Assembly: GCF_041146795.1 (NCBI RefSeq)
Contig: NC_135178.1
Coordinates: forward strand, 2,954,344 to 3,018,343
Length of the DNA: 64,000 nucleotides
Reading direction: 5' to 3'
Source: Maylandia zebra
Taxonomy: Eukaryota > Chordata > Actinopteri > Cichliformes > Cichlidae
Shown: positions 36,090 to 44,737 of the stretch, piece by piece
Layout of the letters: the number at the start of each line of letters is the position of its first letter
Position numbering within the stretch: position 1 is the first letter of the stretch
Made by a program: the position numbers and the translations under genes
Notes under the pieces: generated by a model
What the model was told of the DNA's origin: nothing
Database searches by the model: none
The model's input: the letters and a program-made list of their open reading frames with translations, nothing else

Positions 36090-36598
36090 TGTTTTATAAG
36101 ACCAGATACAGCTGTGTCTTCTCAGGAGTGAAAATTCAGTGAGTTTATTTACAGTGCTGGTGTAGATGTGTATACAAAACCCAATGGAAGGAAGGTTCTG
36201 TGAATCCAAGTCCATCCATGTCCATGATGCTCTGAGTCTTTGGAACAGAATCTCCACTAAGTAACAAACACCTCTCTGAACCCTGCTGGGCACAGAAAGA
36301 AACACATGCAAACGCAAGTTCACAGAGACACACCTACAGAGAGGTGACATGGCAACTACCACAGTTAGACAACACTCAGTCAAAGGATAAAGGTCAGGTC
36401 CCAGCTTTAATAACAAACAGGTTATTGCCAGATGATCCACAGGTGCGCAATTGATTTGGGTGCATCCAGGAGAGGGCGGAGATCCCAGGAGGATCCCACC
36501 CCTGCAAGGCAGGTAAACACACCCACACAGAGCAGCAAGCACACAAACAGAGAGAGAGAGATGGTGGAGATGCAGAGGAGGACTGGAGGACCATGACA
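36090..36598 (-). mobile_element. Probable solo LTR or LTR-like fragment
   Basis: Read on the minus strand, 509 bp start TGTCATGGTCC and end AAAACA, the TG...CA boundary style of LTRs. An AATAAA signal lies near the far end (minus strand of about 36148-36153). I recall similar sequence in fish Gypsy LTRs. No clear target duplication flanks it (TTACC against GTCAG), and no internal retroelement genes are nearby. A minus-strand open frame of 154 codons within it is not a recognised protein. Confidence 0.4.
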
Positions 36599-37359
36599 GT
36601 CAGAGCTTTACTTGTTAATGTACTAATGACTAACAACTTTTCACATTCCATCTTTCTCCATCATCCACGTGGCCAACGTGGTTAGCGAGTGGAAACTCAT
36701 CTGTTATGATGATACATTACTGAATACTACTTGCTAATGCTAGCTGTGTTTCCACAGAGTGAACAGTGAAAGCAGCAGGTCTCCCATCAAAGACCAGCAA
36801 GTTATGCACAATGTGCAAGCACAAACCAGCAGAACAGAGATGCTTGTTCTGTGGTAAAATGACAGCAGTAAAAGTGAGACTCTTACAGTTTCCCATAAGC
36901 ATGAAACAAGCAGAGATTTCTGCAACAATGGGCGACTGCAGCCACAGATGACAGTAATGTAAAACTGACTGGTGGAAATGTCACGGAGCTTTAGTTGGTC
37001 TGAGATCAAAGTGATCACAGAGAGATCACATTTTTAATTTATGTCTATTTTTAGATTTGATGCTTGTCCTGATGGAACACCACTTAGAAGTCGATGGCTT
37101 CTTAAAAACTCTCTCAAAGGTGCATCTACAGTAAGGCTGCATTAACTTGCCTACACTTTCATTTGTACATTTTAAAAACTAGCAGTCGCTTTCAAAATAA
37201 AAGCAAGGTGAATTTGGATTGCAAGAAAACAGTAAGCCATTCTCTAATGGGAAGCTTATCGACTGTAGACAGCAGATAAACAAAGCACACCTGCGTCAGC
37301 ACACATCATATTTGCTCGTCAAGGGTGTTATTAGCTGATATTGATTCTGCTTGGATATA
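36599..37359. other. Unique sequence, nothing recognised
   Basis: Short open frames only, none supported. Confidence 0.4.
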
Positions 37360-37644
37360 CAGGGTGGGCCATTTATATGGATACACCGTAATAACATGGG
37401 AATGATTGGTGATATTAAAGTCCTGTTTGTGGCACATTAGTATATGTGAGGGGGAAAACTCCTCAAGATGGGCGGTGACCATGGTGGCCATTTAGAAGTC
37501 GGCCATCTTGGATACAACTTTTGTTTTTTCAATAGGAAGAGGGCCATGTGACACATCAAACTTATTGGTAATGTCACAAGAAAAACAGTGGTGTGTTTGG
37601 TTTCAACGTAACTTTATTCTTTCATGAGTTATTTACAAGTTTCT
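37360..37644 (+). repeat. Left TIR of the mariner-type element
   Basis: 285 bp, inverted against 38724-39008, with only scattered mismatches seen. Confidence 0.9.
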
Positions 37645-37664
37645 CTTTGTTCACAGCCATTGAC

Positions 37665-38717
37665 ATGTCGAAGAGGTTAACACGTGAGGAGCGGATCGAA
37701 ATTGTGTTGATATCTGGTGAACGCAGTAACCGGGTCATTGCGGCAGATTTCAGTGCAAGACACCCTACGAGACCACCCATCTCCCATGCTACAGTTAGCA
37801 AACTGCTTGCTAAGTTTCGTGAAACTGGTTCAGTGTTGGATTTGCCAAAATGTGGACGCAAGAAAACTGTCACTAATGAAGAAACATCAGTGGCTGTCCT
37901 AGCTTCATTCAGCAAGAGCCCACAGCGTAGCACTCGCCGCACGTCACTGGAGAGTGGCATTAGTCGAACGTCCCTTCGGCGGATATTAGCTACTCACAAA
38001 TGGCACCCTTACAAACTCCAGCTGCTGCAGCATCTCAACGAGGATGACCCAGATCGGCGCACAGAATTTGCAGAATGGGCAAAACAAAAACTGGAACAGG
38101 ACCCTCAGTTCACACAGAAGATTCTGTTCAGTGATGAGGCAAACTTTTATGTGAATGGTGAAGTTAACAAACAAAACCACCGCTATTGGTCTGACACGAA
38201 CCCACATTGGATGGATCCCTCCTGTTGGAACAACAAAAGTGATGGTTTGGTGTGGTATATGGGGCACAACGATAGTGGGTCCATTCTTCATCAATGGAAA
38301 CCTCAAGGCCACTGGATATTTGAAATTGCTACATGCTGATGTGTTTCCCTCTTTGTGCACTGAAGCTGGCACGTTCCCTGAGTTTTTCCAGCAAGATGGT
38401 GCACCACCACATTATGGGTGCAGGTCCGAGCATTCCTAGATGAACAGTTTCCTGGAAAGTGGATTGGTCGTCGTGGGCCAGTTGAATGGCCCCCAAGGTC
38501 TCCCGATCTGACCCCCTTAGACTTTTATCTTTGGGGTCATCTGAAGGCAATTGCCTATGGTGTGAAGATACGAGATGTGCAGCACCTGAAACTACGGATA
38601 CTGGATGCCTGTGCTGGCATTTCTCCTGCGGTGTTGCTATCAGTGTGTGAAGAGTGGGAGAAGAGGGTTGCATTGACAATCCAACACAATGAGCAGCACA
38701 CCGAACACATTTTATAA
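37665..38717 (+). pseudogene. Mariner/IS630-type transposase, DD41D, two frameshifts
   Basis: I chose ATG 37665 (MSKRLTREERIEI) because the upstream part of the frame lies inside the terminal repeat. The N-terminal 110 residues form helix-turn-helix DNA-binding modules with a KCGRKKTV linker. The first catalytic Asp is at 38133-38135 (FSDEANF), the second at 38395-38397 (QQDGAPPH), and the third residue is Asp at 38520-38522 (PLDFYLWG). The distance between the last two is 125 nt, one short of 42 codons, which gives DD41D once the frameshift near 38419 is allowed for. The other frameshift lies near 38215-38222 and is offset by the second. A TAA ends the gene at 38715. Full length would be about 350 residues. 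The product as it stands is non-functional. Confidence 0.88.
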
Positions 38718-38723
38718 GTGGTC

Positions 38724-39008
38724 AGAAACTTGTAAATAACTCATGAAAGAATAAAGTTACGTTGAAACCAAGCACACCATTGTTTTTCTTGTGACATTAC
38801 CAATAAGTTTGATGTGTCACATGGCCCTCTTCCTATTGAAAAAACAAAAGTTGTATCCAAGATGGCCGACTTCTAAATGGCCACCATGGTCACCGCCCAT
38901 CTTGAGGAGTTTTCCCCCTCACATATACTAATGTGCCACAAACAGGACTTTAATATCACCAACCATTCCCATGTTATTACGGTGTATCCATATAAATGGC
39001 CCATCCTG
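38724..39008 (-). repeat. Right TIR of the mariner-type element
   Basis: Reverse complement of 37360-37644. It begins 6 nt after the transposase stop codon. Confidence 0.9.
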
Positions 39009-39010
39009 TA

Positions 39011-40262
39011 TTTTGAAAATAAAATGTTGAATTACATAATGGTTGATAACTATTATATAAAGTGTTATTAAAGAATGTCTTTAAATTGTATTATGTTACA
39101 ACTTGTAGAGACTTTATAAAGGCCAGTGTTAGTGGAACTTGGTATCCTGGGAGTGGGGTCGTGTAAATCTGGTAGTGTTGACCTTGTGAGGACAATCTTA
39201 GCTGAGGAAGCAGATTGGCCTGGAAATCCTCTGCACTTTTTCCCGCTTTGAAACTCAATCTCTCAGGGTGCCCATGTTGTGTCTTTGAGTGCAATATCCT
39301 CTGCTGCTCTCATGCTGTCATCAGGCCACCATTCTCTTGGCTTCTTTCTCTCACTTCCATCCACCACAGCCCCAGTGAAGCTCCCTCGCCCCTCCAAACT
39401 CCCACCCCCTCCACCTATATGCGGGGCTCCAGCGAAGCCTGCAGCTGGATGAGGCCTCCTCTCCTCTGAGCTCTAGGCTCGGCAGGGGGCGGGGCTCTGG
39501 ATCCAGCTTAAAGAAAAGCAGGCAGATCAAGGACAAGAAATACTGGGGGAGGAAAAAAAAGTAATGTATGATCCTCTGTGAACAACCCCCATCAACCATC
39601 CTCCCCACCAACCTCATCTCTATATATCTTCACTCACTCAAAGGCTCCCCCTCCCAAAAAAATCTAGTTTGTTTTACTGCTGCTGTTTGGGGCTAACAGG
39701 TTTCAGATGCAGGACAAAGCGGAAATCTCTCCCTTTGAGGTGTGAGCAGAAATATACAGACTTCTTCATGTTGCTGGCAGAGAGTTCATGTTCACCGAGG
39801 TTAAGTCCGTGGCCACAAATTTTAAATGGTTAATGGACTAGTACTTATAAATATAATATATATATATACCTCATTTAACCTAATTTACACAATAATACAC
39901 ACATTAATGCACTTTTTCTCTACAGATGTTGACACCATTATTAGCCTATTATAAATCAGAATACTTTAATAATCCCTAAAGAAAGTATATAGGTTACAGC
40001 TGCTCCAGACTAAACTAGTTAAATAATACTATATGGTACAAAGTTTACAAATGTAATAAATAGCACTATTACAAATGGCTCAATAATAAATATCAAGAAT
40101 ATTAGAGGTGAAAAATGAAATATTTTTGCCAAAATTGTAACAAGCAGAATTTTCGATACAGCATTTCTAACCATACTAATGTTCTTAGTAGAAAACAACT
40201 CAATTATATTTGTTTACAATAAAATAATTATTAGAACTGATATGACAAAAAAAATCAAATTA
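39011..40262. other. Unique sequence, nothing recognised
   Basis: A GC-rich segment at 39330-39510 and AT-rich DNA after 39780. No gene or element was recognised. Confidence 0.4.
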
Positions 40263-40864
40263 TCAGGGTCAATATTATTCGCACTCTGAGCCACGGCACA
40301 AACCACTGCTATGAATTGGTGCGCTTTAACTTTGTAATGCTCAAAGATGATAAAATGAGGGTTATCTTCCAGTTTACACACAACATAAAAAAACCTCAGC
40401 AACCTCAGGGTTTGAGCTGCCACTTGAGAAAGCATTGTCCCCCAAAAAGAAATCAGTTTAGGCTTGAGAAAAAAAATATCTGTTGATGCTCACAAAGCAG
40501 GAGATGGATGCAAAGTTATCACAGCGTTTCCAAGCGTCAAAAACTGCAGTGAGAAATAATAGAAATTCCGAGAACCACAAAGAACGAGCCCGGTAGAGGC
40601 GGGAGGTGAAAGATTTCAAAGACTGTGAAAAAAAAAATAGTAAGAGATGTGTCTAAAGACCCTAGAACAACTGCAAGACGGACGACTTCTTAAAATAGAC
40701 AGTCCCGTAAACCCTACACAGGATGGACTGAAGGTTCCAGAACAAGAAAAACTCAACTTCTGAAGAAGAGACACATTCATGCCAGACTGAGGTATGAAGG
40801 ACAACCTGGAGAAAGATTACACATACTTGAAGCGCGTCATTTGATCACATAAGACAAAACTATA
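40263..40864 (+). mobile_element. Old Tc1-type transposon, left half
   Basis: Begins after TA with TCAGGGTCAATATTATT, which is inverted against the right end at 50973-50989 (AATACTTTTGACCCTGG before TA). From about 40434 the plus strand reads as a decayed Tc1 transposase: KISVDAHKAGDG, then [28 protein letters not shown] and the first catalytic-motif region RVI(W)S(D)KTKL just before the break at 40864. There are several stops and frame changes. It continues at 50565. Confidence 0.8.
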
Positions 40865-41142
40865 TGTAACCCAGTAGAGAAAACTACCTTTTGTTATTTT
40901 TTTCTTGTTTTCGTTTTGATTGTATAAATGTATTTTCATTATTTTATTTTGAAAAGAAACATTTATTTTGAAAAAAGGAAGTGTGATCCTCTAGCAAACT
41001 TTATTTTCTGTTGCTGGATCACAAGGGATAAATGCCTTTTTCATTGGTTGAAGGTGGTTTTAGCCCCGTCTTCCGAAACACCAGACCATCATTTCACATG
41101 AGCTAGATCTTTTCGCACGTGGAAATAGATGAGACAGGTCAC
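40865..41142 (+). repeat. 5' fragment of an LTR (278 bp)
   Basis: Identical by eye to 41782-42059. It begins at the outer TATA duplication and breaks off at a CAC shared with the pol sequence that follows (41140-41142). Confidence 0.93.
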
Positions 41143-41781
41143 AGCAGGTTCACCGTCCTAAAACGCGTCAAACTGTTGTCACAGAAAGCAATGAGGATGA
41201 AGAATCAATGGAACTTGACAATGAACTTTTCATTCAATGGGTTGATGATTCCCCATGTGAAGAAATAACCAGATTTACTACTGTACATGAATATCCGAAA
41301 CCTTCTCATGAACCAGACATTACAAACTTACCTGATTGTGACCTTTCTGAAATTGCTAGCAACAAGGAGCTGAATATGGATAAAGATGCAAGCAAAGACG
41401 AACTTACCAATCATGTGCTTGTTGAAAACTTACCAGATGGAGATGAGATTGGAATTGACGATCCTGTGGACAATGGAACGGGAACCGTATTGGATGAATC
41501 ACCTGAGGATTTGGTTAAAGAACCAGGAAACCAGCCTGTTAACTCACCTGATGAGATGGACAGTTGTGATCCCATTACAACTCAACCAGTAAGACAGTCA
41601 ACAAGAATCAGACATCCACCTAAAAGACTTGATTATCCTGATTTAGGAAACCCTCTAGTTACTGTTGTGAAATCACTTTTCCAGGGTTTGAGCATAGCCT
41701 TTTCTGAGTCCCTAAACAGTACAGAGGGACAGTACTGGCTACACATGCAACGAGACGTGCAGGACATTTAGCTGGGGAGAG
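41140..41781 (+). pseudogene. Duplicated 3' end of pol
   Basis: Matches 48690-49331 with no indel and two substitutions noticed (41189 C for 48739 T; 41762 G for 49312 T, which changes His to Gln near the Pol C-terminus). It encodes the last part of the Pol tail only, with no start, promoter or catalytic domain of its own, so it is a truncated copy. An in-frame ATG at 41208 could open 187 codons, but nothing suggests they are used. Confidence 0.9.
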
Positions 41782-43010
41782 TGTAACCCAGTAGAGAAAA
41801 CTACCTTTTGTTATTTTTTTCTTGTTTTCGTTTTGATTGTATAAATGTATTTTCATTATTTTATTTTGAAAAGAAACATTTATTTTGAAAAAAGGAAGTG
41901 TGATCCTCTAGCAAACTTTATTTTCTGTTGCTGGATCACAAGGGATAAATGCCTTTTTCATTGGTTGAAGGTGGTTTTAGCCCCGTCTTCCGAAACACCA
42001 GACCATCATTTCACATGAGCTAGATCTTTTCGCACGTGGAAATAGATGAGACAGGTCACGGATAGCTCGTGCGGAATTTTCTAACATTTTGGTGAGTTTA
42101 GCCCATGGGTTTGAAAAGTTAATGTGTTAGTCTGTTGCTAAAAGTTGTTTCTTCTGTTCATACCGATTCGCGAGTGGTAATTTGCTGTTTAAAAACGGTT
42201 GAAATGCTGTTGTGGTAGGATTTGTTTAGCATACTCGAAGGATGATTGGAAAAATGTATTATCTTGCTGGTTATACCTATTAATCATAATTTCATGGTTA
42301 AAAAGAGAACAAGAAATTCATTTGTTGTTTACATGGTTAAAATAATTTCATGTATAACGAGAGATATATTCAAAGCATGCATGTAATGTATTACTGTGGT
42401 AATGTGAAAGAAATGTGAAAAGAGATAAAGAACTAAAGCTATAGCTGTGATACAAGAGAAGAAACGGAGCTGGCTGTGTACAATAATGTTAATATTGTTG
42501 TGCAGGCTAGGTTTTTTTCCCTTGTCCGTGTGGAAGGAACTAAGATTTTGGATTCCAATGGATTCTCTCCGGATGGAGATGGCGAGCCTGAGCCCAGACT
42601 GAACTTTGCAGAGGAACTTACTCTTCTTCCTCGACGGAGACTCCCAAGTGGTAACACACAAACCACAAACGAAAGAGAACAAGAACTAGACTAAGAATTT
42701 TTGACTTGACAAATGACCAAAGACAAAAAGACAATTGAATATTGAGCTCAAACGACTATTTTTGGGGTTATTTTTGTTTTGCCGGCTTATTCTTATTATT
42801 GTTATTGTTACTATCACTACTACTGTCAATGTGGAATTTGTGTCTTGTTTATTTCATTTTTGTGCAAAATAATAACTGTTGCTGCTCAAATTCCGGTCTC
42901 CAGCCATTTCATTCTGCATTCGCCTTGCTTTCTATTGTAGCCCTGCCGAACCTAGCAACTGGTCCCTAGTTTGGCTGTCCTAAACTATTTAAAATGAGTC
43001 AGTGGTTACA
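41782..43010 (+). repeat. 5' LTR of the retrotransposon (1229 bp)
   Basis: Starts TGTAACCCAG and ends GTGGTTACA, with matching TGTAAC...GTTACA terminal inversions. It contains an inverted CCAAT box (about 41960) and a CACGTG E-box (about 42034) that could serve transcription. I could not place a TATA box or a canonical AATAAA with confidence. Small open frames inside it recur identically in the 3' LTR and are not genes. Confidence 0.96.
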
Positions 43011-43037
43011 GTAAGTCTTGGCGAGCCAGCCAGGAGG
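43011..43037 (+). promoter_or_regulatory. Leader start: splice-donor-like site and possible primer-binding site
   Basis: Directly after the LTR, ACA|GTAAGT looks like a 5' splice site. Eight bases later TGGCGAGCCAGCCAGG begins with the TGG typical of tRNA primer-binding sites. I could not assign a tRNA, and the 8-nt gap is a little large, so the call is tentative. Confidence 0.4.
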
Positions 43038-43076
43038 CTTTTTCTCATGTGATTACAAGTATATAACGCACCCCAA

Positions 43077-44714
43077 ATGGACCGTCTTGTTGAACGTGAA
43101 TCTGTTAAAGTCCCAAATTCGGTGATCGTGAGCGAAATAGCTGGAGATGAGCAAATTGATGAGGTGACTGAATTCCTAAAACAGTATGGGTCAATCTCAA
43201 GAGTCTTAAAGGTAGATGATGGTAAATCTGAGTTTATCTCGAGTGTTGTTGTTGAGTACAATTCAGGTACTGCTGTTGATGCTCTTGAGCCGTTACCTTA
43301 CAACCACATATCCGATAGTGGGGTTAAGTATAGAATACAGTCTCTTGCAAGCGTATACACGCGATGTGTGGGGAATGATACAACCAAGTCATATCTCACT
43401 GAGTTAAAAAACCTAGCCAAAATGAGTGGCCGAGGGTTTGCAGATGTTCTGAAAGACATGATGTCACAGATAGCTGAATCAATCAAAGAGCCTGAACATG
43501 ATCAATCAGAGCAAATTGACTTACCTGAATCTCCCTTGGCTGAGTTTCAGCCTTCAGCTGTAGAACCCAGTGTTGATGGTGCACAGCAATCGAACCAGTC
43601 AAATCACACTGCAAGAAACCCAGCTCATAGTGTACCCACCATACCTGCACCTGATTTAAACCCTCCTGAGGTGCAGCGTGTAGTAGTTGAGCACATTGTG
43701 AGAAGAGATGATCATTCAGTGCAACATTTTTCACAAAAACTCAGAGCTTTTTCTGGCAAGGACCCCCGGCCAACCTATGAGCCAAATTATGATACTTGGC
43801 GTTCCAGTGCTGAACTAATCTTGAGTGACACTTCCATGTCGCAACTGCAACAATCGCGAAAGATTCTTGAGTCTCTCTTACCCCCGGCAGCTGACGTAGT
43901 TAAGCACTTGAACCCAGACAGCTCACCTGCAGACTACCTTCAAATGTTGGATTCTGCCTATGGGACAGTTCAAGATGGTGGAGAGCTTTACGCCAAATTT
44001 CTTGACACCTTCCAAAATCCAGGTGAGAAACCGTCGTCATACGTACAACGCCTTCAGGTAGCTTTAACTCACACTGTAAAACGGGGTGGTGCTTTAAGCA
44101 ATGATGTTGACAGACTCCTTGTCACGCAGTTCTGTCGTGGTTGCTGGGATGATTCCCTTTTAAACGCACTTCAACTAAAACAAAAACGGATAAACCCCCC
44201 ATCTTTTCCTGAGTTGCTTCTCTTATTACGCACAGAAGAAGACCAAAATGCTACCAAAACAATGCGAATGAAGCAACATTTGAACATCACGAAACAAAAA
44301 GCGACATACCACCTCCAAACAGTCAAAGGCTGCTTAGACGAAAATGAAGACACAACCACCTTAAGCTCAATTAAAGAACTCTCAAAGCAAGTTGCAGAGC
44401 TCCAGGCCCAACTGGTGCAGCTGACCGCGAAATCAAAAGCGCAGAATTCCAGATATGCCTCCCATACCAAGTCTAAAGAAAACCGAAAGCCAGACAAAGT
44501 GAGCAAGGAGCCCTCAGAACGAACAGTTAAAACTCAAAGTATCCCACCCAAACCGTGGTACTGTTTCCAATGTGGAGAAGATGGCCACATCAAGCCAAAC
44601 TGCGAAAATGAACCAAACCCAGCCCTAGTTGCTGAAAAGCGCAAACTGTTTAAAGAGAAACAGAGGAAATGGGAGGTTGAGAACCCTCCAGCCACTAAGG
44701 AACAGTTAAACTGA
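43077..44714 (+). CDS. gag: Gag polyprotein with PNMA-like architecture
   Basis: 545 residues. Gag assembles the particle that packages the element's RNA. Residues about 15-90 look like an RRM-like fold (VIVSEI, then FLKQYGSISRVLKV and a VVVEYNSGTAVDAL strand), an N-terminal arrangement I know from vertebrate PNMA proteins. Residues about 215-395 form the capsid-like region (FSGKDPRPTYEPNYDTW, then ILESLLPPAADVVKHL, SPADYLQMLDSAYG, GEKPSSYVQRLQVAL). A short predicted coiled coil follows (about 425-455). A CCHC zinc knuckle, C-X2-C-X4-H-X4-C, lies at 496-509 (CFQCGEDGHIKPNC). The frame is fully open and ends TGA at 44712-44714, within a -1 slip context. It is the first gene after the leader. 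Confidence 0.93.
   Translation: MDRLVERESVKVPNSVIVSEIAGDEQIDEVTEFLKQYGSISRVLKVDDGKSEFISSVVVEYNSGTAVDALEPLPYNHISDSGVKYRIQSLASVYTRCVGNDTTKSYLTELKNLAKMSGRGFADVLKDMMSQIAESIKEPEHDQSEQIDLPESPLAEFQPSAVEPSVDGAQQSNQSNHTARNPAHSVPTIPAPDLNPPEVQRVVVEHIVRRDDHSVQHFSQKLRAFSGKDPRPTYEPNYDTWRSSAELILSDTSMSQLQQSRKILESLLPPAADVVKHLNPDSSPADYLQMLDSAYGTVQDGGELYAKFLDTFQNPGEKPSSYVQRLQVALTHTVKRGGALSNDVDRLLVTQFCRGCWDDSLLNALQLKQKRINPPSFPELLLLLRTEEDQNATKTMRMKQHLNITKQKATYHLQTVKGCLDENEDTTTLSSIKELSKQVAELQAQLVQLTAKSKAQNSRYASHTKSKENRKPDKVSKEPSERTVKTQSIPPKPWYCFQCGEDGHIKPNCENEPNPALVAEKRKLFKEKQRKWEVENPPATKEQLN
44705..44711 (+). promoter_or_regulatory. Candidate -1 ribosomal frameshift site GTTAAAC
   Basis: G TTA AAC in the gag frame sits immediately before the gag TGA. 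The pol frame is exactly -1 relative to gag and has been open since 44699, so a slip here would carry ribosomes into pol before the first pol ATG. GUUAAAC is an accepted X-XXY-YYZ variant (used by an arterivirus). I did not establish a downstream pseudoknot. Confidence 0.6.
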
Positions 44715-44737
44715 AAACAGTCTCTATTGCGGGGCAA

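Larger units (their letters stand above)
37360..39008 (+). mobile_element. Mariner-type DNA transposon with 285-bp TIRs (1649 bp)
   Basis: TA on each side (37358-37359, 39009-39010) and inverted repeats 37360-37644 and 38724-39008, beginning CAGGGTGGGCCATTTATA on the left and CAGGATGGGCCATTTATA when read inward from the right. The repeats match nearly completely by eye over 285 bp, much longer than the about 30 bp of classical mariners. One transposase gene lies between them on the plus strand, with two compensating frameshifts. The closeness of the repeats suggests a fairly young insertion. Confidence 0.93.

Noticed and set aside
42329..42969. Small open frames inside the 5' LTR, repeated exactly in the 3' LTR
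   Set aside because: LTRs carry control sequences; the duplication reflects LTR identity, not gene conservation. No domain seen.
43077..44714. Gag as a domesticated host PNMA gene
   Set aside because: It lies between intact LTRs directly upstream of an intact pol, so it belongs to the mobile element.
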